DNA from: Streptomyces sp. TLI_235
GTDB lineage: Bacteria > Actinomycetota > Actinomycetes > Streptomycetales > Streptomycetaceae
NCBI GenBank assembly: GCA_002300355.1
Contig: NSGV01000001.1
Coordinates: 2,418,001 to 2,482,000 of the forward strand
Reading direction: 5' to 3'
Length of the DNA stretch: 64,000 bases
Under the pieces are notes generated by a model. The model did no database searches. It worked only from the letters and a program-made list of their open reading frames with translations, and had not been told where the DNA came from. Below, one piece after another: positions 1-8,479 of the stretch. Numbering within the stretch: the stretch's first letter is position 1; every line of letters begins with the position of its first letter. The translations under genes and the position numbers were made by a program.

Positions 1-1075
1 GCTCCTTGCGCGACGCGACCACCGCGATGTCGTCCCGCGCCGCCGCCACCACATCGCCGATCCGCGGCAGCACCCGCTCGTCCACCACCGGACCGAACCA
101 GCCGGCCGCCACCGCCTGCTCCCGCGTCGCCACCCACATCCGGTCGCCCAGGACCTCGCTCCACACCGCGTGGACGTCCGCCGCCGCACCCGGCACCGCG
201 TACACGTGCCGGGCCCGGCCCTCGCCGCCCAGCAGCGCCACCCCCGCGGACAGCTCCCAGTCCTCGTCGAAGTCGACCCGGTCCTCCGGCCCGATGTCGA
301 TCATGCCGTGGTCCGCCGTCACGTACAGCGCCGACCGCGGCGGCAACTGCTCCGCCAGCCGCTTCACCAGCCGGTCCACCGTGTTCAGCGTCATCCGCCA
401 CTCGTCCGAGTCCACCCCGAACCGGTGCCCCGCCCCGTCCAGCTCGCTCACGTACGTATACACCAGCGCCCGGTCGTGCTCCGCCAGCCAGCTCGCCGCC
501 AGATCCATCCGCTCCTCGCCGGTCGTCCGGCCCAGGAACGTCCCCCCCGACAGCGCCACCTGCGTCAACGGCGTCTGCGCGAACAACGGCGACGACACCT
601 GCGCCGTCGCCACACCCGCCCGCGAAACCCGATCGAACACCGTCGGATGCGGCTGCCACTCCCGCGGCGGCACCGGCGGCACCCACCGCAACTGGTTCAT
701 CAGCTCGTTCCGGCCCGGCACCCGCACCGTGTACCCGGCCAGCCCGTGCACCCCCGGCGTCAGCCCCGTCCCCACCGACGCCAACGACGTCGCCGTCGTC
801 GACGGGAACCCCGAGGTGATCGGACTCGCCCCCGCCGACAGCGAGGTCAGAAAGGGCGCGTACTCCGGATGCCGGCGGACCAGCTCCCAGCCCATCCCGT
901 CCACCAGGAACACGCACACCCGGTCCGCCGGCTCCAGGAGCAGCCCGCTCTCGAAGCCGGGCACACCAAGACCCGCCGCCACCGCGGGCAGCAGGTCCGC
1001 CAACGAACCGCAGCCGTACGCCGGAGCCGGAGCGTCCGAAGGATCAAGAATCTCGAAAGCGTCGTAACCGAGCAT
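1..1075 (-). CDS. Alkaline phosphatase / nucleotide pyrophosphatase family protein (3' end outside window)
   Basis: Read on the minus strand from ATG at 1075 and open to the window edge, so the C-terminus is missing (358 codons seen). It looks like a type I phosphodiesterase/nucleotide pyrophosphatase, a binuclear metal enzyme that hydrolyses phosphoester or phosphodiester bonds. Family hallmarks are visible: an early metal-binding Asp in VDGMGWE (about residue 59), a Thr nucleophile in FPSTTATS (about 90-97), SELDGAGH with the metal-binding Asp and His (about 215), and TADHGM further on. No signal peptide or membrane segment is seen, so it is probably cytoplasmic. It lies 14 bp downstream of the DUF5998 gene in the same direction and probably forms an operon with it. 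The physiological substrate cannot be told from sequence. Confidence 0.85.
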   Translation of the reverse strand, partial: MLGYDAFEILDPSDAPAPAYGCGSLADLLPAVAAGLGVPGFESGLLLEPADRVCVFLVDGMGWELVRRHPEYAPFLTSLSAGASPITSGFPSTTATSLASVGTGLTPGVHGLAGYTVRVPGRNELMNQLRWVPPVPPREWQPHPTVFDRVSRAGVATAQVSSPLFAQTPLTQVALSGGTFLGRTTGEERMDLAASWLAEHDRALVYTYVSELDGAGHRFGVDSDEWRMTLNTVDRLVKRLAEQLPPRSALYVTADHGMIDIGPEDRVDFDEDWELSAGVALLGGEGRARHVYAVPGAAADVHAVWSEVLGDRMWVATREQAVAAGWFGPVVDERVLPRIGDVVAAARDDIAVVASRKE

Positions 1076-1089
1076 GCGTGACGGCGGCC

Positions 1090-1680
1090 TCAGACCCGGG
1101 TGGCCATCGTCGCCTCGGACAGCGCCCGCGCGAACACCAGCGCCTGTGCGACCGTCTCCGGGCCGTCACCCGCCTCCGACACCCGCAGCGACAGGTCGTC
1201 CGCCGTCGCCGAACCCGTGTACCCGTGGTCCGCGTCGCAGTTCGGATCCGAACAGCCGGCTGGCTCCAGATCCAGCCGCTGCACCGCACCCCAGCCGATG
1301 GTCAGCACCACCTCGCGCGGCAGCGTCCCCGGCGTGTACGTCTCCGGATTCGCCACCATGCGGCTCACCACGACCGAATTGATCCGGTCCAGGCGGACAC
1401 ACTCGGTCGACGTCGTCGCATACGGCACCGGAGTCGCCGCATCACCGTTCTGCTCGTCCGTGTGGCTCACAACGAAACGCGACGGGGTGAGCACCAGCAC
1501 CGTCACGTGCCGGCGCACCTCGTTCGCGTCGAATGTCGTCTCCTGGTGCACCAGGTAGGAGCTGATCGGCTCAGGGCCCACCGCGGACTCCACGGCCTCG
1601 GACACCAGGGCCGGGTAGTAGCCGCTGCGCTCGATCGCCGACCGCAGGTCCTGCGTGGTGGTGGTACCGGTCTTGGCCAT
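1090..1680 (-). CDS. DUF5998 family conserved protein
   Basis: A 196-residue soluble protein beginning MAKTGTTTTQDLRSAI. It matches the actinobacterial DUF5998 family as I remember it: start, length and position next to a phosphodiesterase gene all fit. No catalytic motif is evident. A CSDPNCDADHGY segment near residue 145 has two Cys and could bind a metal, but there are too few ligands to claim a zinc site. The protein is acidic, with no signal peptide or membrane helix. It is read toward the phosphodiesterase and lies downstream of the acetyltransferase/CoA-ligase fusion in the same direction, so the three may be co-transcribed. Function unknown. Confidence 0.8.
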   Translation of the reverse strand: MAKTGTTTTQDLRSAIERSGYYPALVSEAVESAVGPEPISSYLVHQETTFDANEVRRHVTVLVLTPSRFVVSHTDEQNGDAATPVPYATTSTECVRLDRINSVVVSRMVANPETYTPGTLPREVVLTIGWGAVQRLDLEPAGCSDPNCDADHGYTGSATADDLSLRVSEAGDGPETVAQALVFARALSEATMATRV

Positions 1681-1802
1681 GTCTCCATCCTGGCATGTCC
1701 CGCCGACGAAGCGGGCGGCACTGCGCCAAGCTTCCGGACCCGCTTGCCGGGCCCGCCCTGCGGGGGCTGGTCAGCGCCGCCGAGCGGCGCAGCCAAGCAA
1801 GG

Positions 1803-4586
1803 TTACAGGCTGCTCATCGCCCGCGGCCCCAGATCCGTCCGCACCGGCAGCGGCGCGATCCGCACCACCGCCCCCAGCACCGCCAACCCCTGCGGCGCCA
1901 CCACCACCGGCTCCAGATCCACCGACGCCACCTCCGGCAGATCGTCCACCAGCCGCGACACCCGCAGCAGCAGCTCCTCCAACGCCCCCGTGTCCACCGG
2001 ATCGGCCCCCCGCCAGCCGAACAGCAGCGGAGCCGCCCGCACCTCCCGGATCAACGCCGCCACGTCCCGGTCCGTCGCCGGCACCAACCGGTGCGCCAGA
2101 TCACCCAGCAGCTCCGCGGGCGCCCCCGCCAGGCCGAAACTCAGAATCGTGCCCACCGCCGGATCCACCGCCGCACCGATCACCGTGTCCACCCCGCGCG
2201 GCGCCAGCTGCTGCACCACCAGCCGCGCCTGCGCCGCCCCGCCCAACAGCGCGTCCAACTCCCGGTGCGCCCGCCGCAGCCCCTCCTCACCGGTCAGGTC
2301 CAGCCGCACACTCCCCAGGTCCGGGCGGTGCCGCAGATGGTCCGCCGTCGCCTTCAACGCCACCGGATACCCCAGCCGCTCCGCCGCCCGCACCGCCGAC
2401 TCCTCGTCCGGCGCCGGCAGCACCGGCCGCACCACGATCCCGTAGCAGCCCAGCAACGCCTCCGCGTCCGCCTCCGGCAGCGTGAACCGGGCACCCCCCG
2501 GCTGCGTCCGCGCCGCCACCGCCAGCCGCGTCCCCAGCGCCGCCTCCACCAGGGCCCGCGCCCGCCCCTCGTCGATCCCCTCCAGCTCCGGGATCCGCGC
2601 CGTCCGCTCCGCTTCCGCACTCCACCGCCGCCACCCCGCGTAGTGCACGGCGTTCGCCAGCGCACGCACCGCCCGCTCCGGCGCAGGGAACGACGGGATC
2701 CGCGCCGCCCGCAGCCGCTCCGCCAGCCCGCCCAACGCCAAGTGCGTCAGCAGCAGCGGCTTGCCCAACTCGCGGGCCCGCACCCCGGCGTCCACCAGCG
2801 CCGCCGCGATCTCCGGCTCGTCCTCCGGCTCCGCCGCCCCCCCGCCGTGCACCCCGATCGGCGGGATCGCCACCGCGATCACCGCGTCCACCCCCGGATC
2901 ACCCAGCGCCGTGTCCAGCGCGATCCGGTAGTTCTCCCCCGTCGCCGCCGTCGTCAGATCCACCGGCGACCGCGGCCGCAGCCCGCTCCCCAGACACGCG
3001 TCGTACGTCAACAGACCCAGCGAGTCCGAATTGCCCACCACCGCCACCCGGTCCCCCGCCGGCAGCGGCTGCCCCGCCAGCAGCTCCCCCGTGTCGAACA
3101 GATCGGTGATCGTCTCCACCCGGACCACCCCCGCCTGCCGGAACAGGGCGTCCACCGTCGCGTCCTTCAACCGGCTCGACGCCGGCTGCACCGTGTGCCC
3201 CGGCGGCAGGCTCCCCGTGTGCCGCGCCCCCTTCACCACCACCACCGGCTTCGACGCCGCCAGCCGCCGCGCGATCCTGGTGAACTTCCGCGGGTTCCCG
3301 AACGACTCCATGTACATCAGCACCACCTCGGTGGCGGGGTCCTCCTCCCAGAACTGCAGCATGTCGTTGCCCGACAGGTCCGCCCGGTTCCCCACCGAGG
3401 CGAAGGACGACACCCCCAGGCCCCGCCGGTGCGCCGCCTCCAGCAGCGCCACCCCGATCGCCCCCGACTGGCAGAACACCCCGATCGGGCCCCGGGCCGG
3501 CAGCACCGGCGCCAGCGAGGCGTTCAGCGGCCGCTCCGGATCGGTCGACACCAGCCCGAACGCGTTCGGGCCGACCACCCGCATCCCCGCCGCGCGCGCC
3601 TGCCGCACCAGCGCCCGCTGCCGGTCCCGGCCCTCCGGGCCGGTCTCCGCGTAGCCGGCCGTCACCACCACCAGGCCCTGCACCCCGTGCGCCCCGCAGT
3701 CCGCCACCACCCCCGGCACCGCCGCCTCGGGCACCGCCAGCAGCGCCAGGTCCACCGGCCCCGGGATGTCCAGCACCGACCGGTGCACCGCCACCCCGTC
3801 CAGCACCGTGCCCGCGGGCGCGCTCCGGTTCACCGCGTACACCTCGCCGTGGAACCCGGCGAGGCTGCGCAGCAGACCCCGTCCCACCGACTGGGGGTTG
3901 CGCGACACCCCCACCACCGCCACCGACCGGGGCGTCAGCAGCCGCTGCACCGAGCGGGCCTCCGCGCGGTGCTCGCGTCCCCGCATCACCGCCAGCGAGG
4001 CGGCCGTCGGCTCCAGGTCGAACTCCAGGTGCACCACGCCGTCGGCGAAGCTGCGGTGCTGGGTGTAGCCGGCGTCGGTGAAGACCTTCACCATCTTGCG
4101 GTTCTCCGGCAACACCTCCGCGGTGAACCGGCGGATGCCGCGCTCCTGGGCGACCGCCGCGATGTGCTCCAGCAGCGCCGAGGCGACCCCGCGGCCCTGG
4201 TGGGCGTCCTGCACCAGGAAGGCCACCTCGGCGTCCGTGCCGGTGGTCGAGGGGCGGCCCTGCTCGTCGATCCGGTCGTAGCGGACGGTGGCGATGAAGC
4301 GGTCCCGCACCACCGCCGCCAGGCCCACCCGGTTCACGTAGTCGTGGTGGGTGAAGCGCCGCACGTCCTTGTCGGACAGCCGCGGGTACGGGGCGAAGAA
4401 GCGGAAGTACTTCGACTGGTCGGAGACCTGGCCGTAGAACTCGACCAGGCGATCCGCGTCGGCCGGGGTGATCGGCCGGATCCGGGCCGCGCCGCCGTCG
4501 CGCAGCAGGACGTCCGCCTCCCAGTGCTGCGGGTAGCTGTGCTCGTCGGCCTGACCGGTGCGGGGTGAAGTCCCGGAGTCGTCCAC
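1803..4586 (-). CDS. GNAT acetyltransferase fused to NDP-forming acyl-CoA synthetase-like domains (protein lysine acetyltransferase, Pat-like)
   Basis: A 927-residue fusion. An N-terminal GNAT domain (about 20-175, acetyl-CoA loop HQGRGVAS near 130) is followed by a CoA-binding Rossmann domain (TPRSVAVVGVSRNP near 215), a succinyl-CoA-ligase-like flavodoxin domain, and an ATP-grasp region from about 690 to the end. Family members acetylate lysines of other proteins, notably acyl-CoA synthetases, with the ligase-like part sensing ligands. GNAT precedes the ligase part, the reverse of the enterobacterial Pat order. The frame stays open to 5063, but the extra 159 codons are antisense to ptsH. 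I chose GTG at 4586 because the family's conserved N-terminus (HSYPQHWEADVLLRDGG) follows directly. No strong Shine-Dalgarno is present. It diverges from ptsH. Confidence 0.87.
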   Translation of the reverse strand: MDDSGTSPRTGQADEHSYPQHWEADVLLRDGGAARIRPITPADADRLVEFYGQVSDQSKYFRFFAPYPRLSDKDVRRFTHHDYVNRVGLAAVVRDRFIATVRYDRIDEQGRPSTTGTDAEVAFLVQDAHQGRGVASALLEHIAAVAQERGIRRFTAEVLPENRKMVKVFTDAGYTQHRSFADGVVHLEFDLEPTAASLAVMRGREHRAEARSVQRLLTPRSVAVVGVSRNPQSVGRGLLRSLAGFHGEVYAVNRSAPAGTVLDGVAVHRSVLDIPGPVDLALLAVPEAAVPGVVADCGAHGVQGLVVVTAGYAETGPEGRDRQRALVRQARAAGMRVVGPNAFGLVSTDPERPLNASLAPVLPARGPIGVFCQSGAIGVALLEAAHRRGLGVSSFASVGNRADLSGNDMLQFWEEDPATEVVLMYMESFGNPRKFTRIARRLAASKPVVVVKGARHTGSLPPGHTVQPASSRLKDATVDALFRQAGVVRVETITDLFDTGELLAGQPLPAGDRVAVVGNSDSLGLLTYDACLGSGLRPRSPVDLTTAATGENYRIALDTALGDPGVDAVIAVAIPPIGVHGGGAAEPEDEPEIAAALVDAGVRARELGKPLLLTHLALGGLAERLRAARIPSFPAPERAVRALANAVHYAGWRRWSAEAERTARIPELEGIDEGRARALVEAALGTRLAVAARTQPGGARFTLPEADAEALLGCYGIVVRPVLPAPDEESAVRAAERLGYPVALKATADHLRHRPDLGSVRLDLTGEEGLRRAHRELDALLGGAAQARLVVQQLAPRGVDTVIGAAVDPAVGTILSFGLAGAPAELLGDLAHRLVPATDRDVAALIREVRAAPLLFGWRGADPVDTGALEELLLRVSRLVDDLPEVASVDLEPVVVAPQGLAVLGAVVRIAPLPVRTDLGPRAMSSL

Positions 4587-4751
4587 AACCGCCAGGTTAT
4601 CCGGGAGCGGCCGCGGCGAGCCGCATGGCGGGTGCCGCTCCGGCGGGGCCAAGGTGGGAGTGCGGGGTGCCGCACCGTTCCGGACGTGCGGGGACGTGCG
4701 ACACTGGTCTAGACAACTGGCTCCACCCAGCACCACCGAAAGGCACGTCCC

Positions 4752-5030
4752 ATGGCTGAGCGCCGCGTCACCGTCGGTTGGGCCGAAGGCCTCCACGCCC
4801 GTCCCGCCTCCATCTTCGTCCGCGCCGTCACCTCCACGGGCGTGCCCGTCACCATCGCCAAGGACGGCGGCAACCCGGTCAACGCGGGCTCCATGCTCGG
4901 CCTGCTCGCCCTCGGCGCGGCCGGCGGCGACACCGTCGTCCTCGCCTCCGAGGCCGACGGCGCCGACCAGGCACTCGACCGCCTCGCCAAGCTCGTCCAG
5001 GAGGGACTCGACGAGCTCCCCGCGGGCTGA
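4752..5030 (+). CDS. ptsH: HPr, phosphocarrier protein of the sugar phosphotransferase system
   Basis: A 92-residue cytoplasmic protein that accepts phosphate from enzyme I and passes it to sugar-specific EIIA proteins. The active-site motif GLHARPAS places the phosphorylated His at residue 15. The regulatory serine region NAGSMLGLL follows (Ser47), with the HPr fold running to the C-terminus. The length is normal for HPr. It diverges from the acetyltransferase fusion and is followed by a hairpin terminator, so it is probably monocistronic. No enzyme I or EIIA gene is next to it, as is usual in Streptomyces. Confidence 0.95.
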   Translation: MAERRVTVGWAEGLHARPASIFVRAVTSTGVPVTIAKDGGNPVNAGSMLGLLALGAAGGDTVVLASEADGADQALDRLAKLVQEGLDELPAG

Positions 5031-5049
5031 CCGCCGAGCGGACACGACG

Positions 5050-5086
5050 AAGGGGTGCACCACGGCTCACCGCCGGGTGCACCCTT
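5050..5086. terminator. Hairpin terminator between ptsH and glutaminase gene
   Basis: An inverted repeat with arms AAGGGGTGCACC (5050-5061) and GGGTGCACCCTT (5075-5086), pairing over 11 bp with one bulged G. It lies between the convergent ends of ptsH and the glutaminase gene and could serve both. The plus strand continues into a T-rich TTCTCGTTCTCG. Confidence 0.7.
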
Positions 5087-5109
5087 CTCGTTCTCGTTCT
5101 CGGTCGCCG

Positions 5110-6078
5110 CTAGAACACCGACCAGCCGGTCGCCGTGGTCAGCGCGTCCAGCGCCGCCACCCCCAGCACCGAGTTCCCCGCCGCATCCAGCCCCGGACCC
5201 CACACGCACACCGCGCCCCGGCCCGGCAGCACCGCCAGCACGCCCCCGCCCACGCCGCTCTTCCCCGGCAGGCCCACTCGGTAGGCGAACTCCCCCGCCG
5301 CGTCGTACGTCCCGCAGGTCAGCAGTACCGCGTTGATCCGCTTCGCCTCGCTCCGGGTCAGCAGCCGCGAACCGTCCACGCGCAGCCCGTGCCGCGCCAG
5401 GAACAGCCCCGCCCGCGCGAGGTCCCGGCAGCTCGCCGCGATCGCGCAGTGCGCGTAGTAGTGCGCCAGCACGCTGTCCACCGGGTTCCGCAGATTCCCG
5501 TAGCTCGCCATGAAGTGCGCCATCGCCGCGTTCCGGTGGCCGTGCCGCGCCTCCGAGGCCGCGACCGCGTCGTCCGTCGCCACCGCGTCGTTCCCCGACT
5601 CCCGCCGCAGGAACTCCCGCACCGCCCCCACCGCGTCACCGGTCAGCTCCAGCAGACGGTCCGTCACCACCAGCGCGCCCGCGTTGATGAACGGATTGCG
5701 CGGGATCCCGTGCTCGGTCTCCAGCTGCACCAGCGAATTGAACGGATTCCCGGACGGCTCCCGGCCCACCCCGCGCCACAGCCCCTCGTCGCCCTCCGCG
5801 AGCGCCAGCGCCAGCGTGAACAGCTTCGACACCGACTGGATCGAGAACGGCTCCTCCCAGGACCCCACCCCGAACACGCCGCCGTCGACCGTCGCGATCG
5901 CCATCCCGAACGCCTCCGGATCGGCCTGCGCCAACGCCGGGATGTAGTCCGCCGGCCGCCCGCGCGCCGGTGCCCCGAGCGCGGTCTCCATCGATTCCCG
6001 CAGAAGTCCCTGGTAGTCCACGCGGACATTGTGTCCCCGGCCGCCCGCACCATCCCGCCCGGGTCCGGAATCCGACAT
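5110..6078 (-). CDS. glsA: Glutaminase (serine-dependent beta-lactamase-like family)
   Basis: Hydrolyses L-glutamine to glutamate and ammonia in the cytoplasm. The core matches the bacterial Gls family: GRPADYIPALA, then SIQSVSKLF with the Ser-x-x-Lys catalytic pair, NPFINAGAL, an Asn/Tyr region GNLRNPVDSVLAHYYAHC, and the closing GKSGVGGGVLAV. The longest reading is 322 residues from 6078. A GTG at 6021 (VDYQGLLRES) gives 303 residues and agrees better with family length. Neither start has a convincing Shine-Dalgarno, so the first 19 residues are doubtful. It is convergent with ptsH and divergent from the LAGLIDADG gene, with only 83 bp between. Confidence 0.9.
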   Translation of the reverse strand: MSDSGPGRDGAGGRGHNVRVDYQGLLRESMETALGAPARGRPADYIPALAQADPEAFGMAIATVDGGVFGVGSWEEPFSIQSVSKLFTLALALAEGDEGLWRGVGREPSGNPFNSLVQLETEHGIPRNPFINAGALVVTDRLLELTGDAVGAVREFLRRESGNDAVATDDAVAASEARHGHRNAAMAHFMASYGNLRNPVDSVLAHYYAHCAIAASCRDLARAGLFLARHGLRVDGSRLLTRSEAKRINAVLLTCGTYDAAGEFAYRVGLPGKSGVGGGVLAVLPGRGAVCVWGPGLDAAGNSVLGVAALDALTTATGWSVF

Positions 6079-6161
6079 TTCGACTTGAGAACAACCACAC
6101 CATCGGATGATCCGCCGACGAACCGCCGCACTGCGGGCACCGCCGGACAGAGGCTGGCGCC

Positions 6162-6980
6162 ATGACCGGATTCGACCTCGAGAACCCCGACCACGCCTAC
6201 GTGTTCGGCTTCCTCCAGGCCGACGGGCACCTGCGCCAGGGCCCCGGCAACAAGGGCCGCCTCAGCGTGGAACTCTCCGCCCGCGACGTGGTGCTGCTGG
6301 AGGAGTTCCGCCGCATCTGCGCCTGGCCGAGCAGCGTCCGCCACCGCACCCGGTCCACCGACTTCGCCGCCGAGCACACCTCTGCGATCTGGACGGTCTG
6401 CGCCCGCGAATTCCGCGAACGGCTGGAGGAGTTGGGTCTGCCCACCGGCCGGAAGTCCTCGAGGGTGGCACCGCCACGGACACCCTTCGCCGAACGGGAC
6501 TACCTGCGGGGCCTCATCGACGCCGACGGCTCACTGGGACGCACCGGCCAGGACCTGCCGTTCGTCAGCCTGACCACCGCGAGCGAAGCACTGGCGACCT
6601 ACTTCTGCCGCTACGCCCACGAGCTGACAGGCGCAGTACGCACGGCTCGGCGAAACCGGCGCGACGAGATCTACAACATCCTCGTGACCAGGGAGAACGC
6701 CGTTGCGATGGCACAGGACCTCTACCGCCCGAAATGCCTCGCCCTGCCGCGAAAGCTGGCGGCCGCGGCCGACCTGGCGACGTGGACCCGGCCCGACGGG
6801 ATGCGCAAGGTGCCGCGCCGCCCTTGGACGGCCGACGAGGATGACCTCCTGCTGGCCACCGGGGACGCCAAGGCGGCAGCAACACTCCTCGGCCGGTCCG
6901 TCAGTAGCTGCGCCACCCGACAGTGGCGGCTGATGGGACCGAGGAAGGCCAGGGTGCGCTTCCCGCGCACCCCGGCCTGA
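6162..6980 (+). CDS. Free-standing LAGLIDADG homing endonuclease with SANT/Myb-like tail
   Basis: A 272-residue protein with two LAGLIDADG-type helices, YVFGFLQADG (13-22) and YLRGLIDADG (114-123), the arrangement of a monomeric two-motif homing endonuclease. Each motif keeps the metal-binding acidic residue. The C-terminus (about 217-258, RRPWTADEDDLLLATGD through SSCATRQWRL) resembles a SANT/Myb or HTH DNA-binding module. No intein splicing residues flank it and no host gene is interrupted, so it is a stand-alone ORF. An ACAGAGG Shine-Dalgarno lies 8 bp before the ATG. Its stop lies 2 bp from the stop of the convergent rtcB. It could be an active selfish endonuclease or a domesticated regulator; both motifs being intact suggests recent selection. 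Confidence 0.82.
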   Translation: MTGFDLENPDHAYVFGFLQADGHLRQGPGNKGRLSVELSARDVVLLEEFRRICAWPSSVRHRTRSTDFAAEHTSAIWTVCAREFRERLEELGLPTGRKSSRVAPPRTPFAERDYLRGLIDADGSLGRTGQDLPFVSLTTASEALATYFCRYAHELTGAVRTARRNRRDEIYNILVTRENAVAMAQDLYRPKCLALPRKLAAAADLATWTRPDGMRKVPRRPWTADEDDLLLATGDAKAAATLLGRSVSSCATRQWRLMGPRKARVRFPRTPA

Positions 6981-6982
6981 GC

Positions 6983-8176
6983 TCAACCCTTCACGCAGAC
7001 GACCTGCTTGAGGTGGGCGACCACCTCGACCAGGTCGCGCTGCTGGTCCATCACCTTCTCGATGGACTTGTACGCACCGGGGATCTCGTCGACGACGCCC
7101 GCGTCCTTGCGGCACTCCACGCCCTTGGTCTGCTCGACCAGGTCGCGCGTGGTGAACCGCTTCTTGGCGGCGGTGCGGCTCATCTTGCGGCCGGCGCCGT
7201 GCGAGGCCGAGTTGAACGCGGCGTCGTTGCCGAGACCGCGGACGATGTACGAACCGGTGCCCATCGAACCGGGAATGATCCCGTAGTCGCCGGAGCCGGC
7301 CCGGATCGCACCCTTGCGGGTGACCAGCAGGTCGACGCCGTCGTACCGCTCCTCCGCCACGTAGTTGTGGTGGCAGCTGATCATCTGGTCGAAGGCCACC
7401 TTCGCCTTCGGGAACTCCCGCCGGACGACGTCCTGGAAGAGCGCCATCATGATCGCGCGGTTGCGCTTCGCGTAGTCCTGCGCCCAGAAGAGGTCCTGGC
7501 GGTAGGCGTTCATCTGCGGGGTGTCCGCGATGAACACCGCGAGGTCGCGGTCGATCAGGCCCTGGTTGTGCGGCAGCGAGCGGGCGACGCCCATGTGGTG
7601 CTCGGCGAGCTCCTTGCCGATGTTGCGCGATCCGGAGTGCAGCATCAGCCACACGGAACCGGACATATCGATACATACCTCACAGAAGTGATTTCCGCCG
7701 CCGAGCGTGCCCATCTGCTGCGCCGCCCGCTCGCGCTTCCAGAGGACCTCGGGCGCGATGCCGTCGAAGCCGTCCCAGAAGCGGTCCCAGCCGCCGGTCG
7801 CCAGGCCGTGCAGCTTGCCCGGGTCGACCGGGTCGGTGTGCAGACCGCGGCCGACCGGGATGGCCTGCTCGATCTTGGAGCGGAGCCGGGACAGGTCGTC
7901 CGGCAGGTCCTTCGCGGTGAGCGAGGTCTTGACGGCGGTCATTCCGCAGCCGATGTCGACGCCGACCGCCGCCGGGCAGACGGCCCCCTTCATCGCGATC
8001 ACGGAGCCGACGGTCGCGCCCTTGCCCAGGTGGACGTCGGGCATGACGGCGAGGCCGTGCAGCCACGGGAGCGAGCTGATGTTGCGCAGCTGCTGCATGG
8101 CCTGGCCCTCGACGGTGGCCGGGTCGGTCCACATCCGGATGGGCACGCGGATGCCGGGTACCTCGGTGTACGACAT
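6983..8176 (-). CDS. rtcB: RtcB family RNA-splicing ligase
   Basis: A 397-residue RtcB-type ligase. The family joins RNA 2',3'-cyclic phosphate (or 3'-phosphate) ends to 5'-OH ends using GTP and Mn2+. Metal and guanylylation residues are in place: Asp/Cys in DIGCGM, His in GTLGGGNHF, His in MLHSGSR, a HHN segment in ISCHHNYV, and the predicted GMP-accepting His in SHGAGR. I chose ATG at 8176 because GGAGG lies 10 bp upstream. The frame stays open upstream to a TTG, but that extension has no coding character. No archease or RtcA gene is adjacent. The C-terminus abuts the LAGLIDADG gene end to end. Confidence 0.94.
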   Translation of the reverse strand: MSYTEVPGIRVPIRMWTDPATVEGQAMQQLRNISSLPWLHGLAVMPDVHLGKGATVGSVIAMKGAVCPAAVGVDIGCGMTAVKTSLTAKDLPDDLSRLRSKIEQAIPVGRGLHTDPVDPGKLHGLATGGWDRFWDGFDGIAPEVLWKRERAAQQMGTLGGGNHFCEVCIDMSGSVWLMLHSGSRNIGKELAEHHMGVARSLPHNQGLIDRDLAVFIADTPQMNAYRQDLFWAQDYAKRNRAIMMALFQDVVRREFPKAKVAFDQMISCHHNYVAEERYDGVDLLVTRKGAIRAGSGDYGIIPGSMGTGSYIVRGLGNDAAFNSASHGAGRKMSRTAAKKRFTTRDLVEQTKGVECRKDAGVVDEIPGAYKSIEKVMDQQRDLVEVVAHLKQVVCVKG

Positions 8177-8271
8177 GGTGGTTTCGACCTCCACAGGTCG
8201 GCTGTTTCCAGCGTAGGACGGGTGCCGCGCGTTGAGTCCCGGTGCGGCTCGGGGAGGTGTGGGGGCCGCGC

Positions 8272-8334
8272 TCAGGCGGCGGTACAACCGGGGAACGGTC
8301 GCGGGGAGCGTCGGTTGTCTCGCTCGACCCGCAT
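8272..8334 (-). CDS. Possible 20-residue leader or small protein upstream of rtcB
   Basis: An ATG at 8334 preceded by an excellent Shine-Dalgarno (GGAAGGAGG, 8 bp spacing) opens MRVERDNRRSPRPFPGCTAA and stops at 8272, 95 bp before rtcB. The peptide is basic, Arg/Pro-rich and has one Cys. Such a ribosome-binding site is rare by chance in this G+C-rich DNA, so a translated small protein or a translation-coupled leader is plausible. There is no family match I recognise and no proof of translation. Confidence 0.35.
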   Translation of the reverse strand: MRVERDNRRSPRPFPGCTAA

Positions 8335-8433
8335 GGTGACCGCCTCCTTCCCGGTTGTGTGTGGTGGCCGCGGTGTGCGGCTGCGGGAGTATCTACCCAC
8401 GCGGGCCGCCGGCGGTGCAATGGATTAAACGCG

Positions 8434-8467
8434 AGGGCCCGGCGGGGCTGACGCTCCGCCGGGCCCT
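8434..8467. terminator. Strong hairpin terminator after the M16 peptidase genes
   Basis: Arms AGGGCCCGGCGG and CCGCCGGGCCCT form a perfect GC-rich stem. It sits 13 bp beyond the stop of the second M16 gene (minus strand) and upstream of rtcB, so it probably ends the peptidase operon. No T-run follows, as is common in Streptomyces. Confidence 0.75.
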
Positions 8468-8479
8468 GGGTGCCACAGG

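Larger units (their letters stand above)
8177..8479. other. Intergenic region upstream of rtcB
   Basis: About 300 bp between the 5' end of rtcB and the 3' end of the M16 gene, both on the minus strand. It holds the 20-codon leader ORF (8272-8334) and a strong terminator hairpin (8434-8467). The rtcB promoter should lie between the hairpin and the leader, but no clear -35/-10 pair was recognised. Confidence 0.5.

Noticed and set aside
6..1081. Long plus-strand open frames over the left-edge phosphodiesterase
   Set aside because: Ser/Arg/Pro-rich with no family motif, antisense to a reading with clear phosphodiesterase motifs.
4587..5063. N-terminal extension of the acetyltransferase fusion to 5063
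   Set aside because: It is antisense to ptsH and begins with low-complexity sequence; the conserved start lies at 4586.
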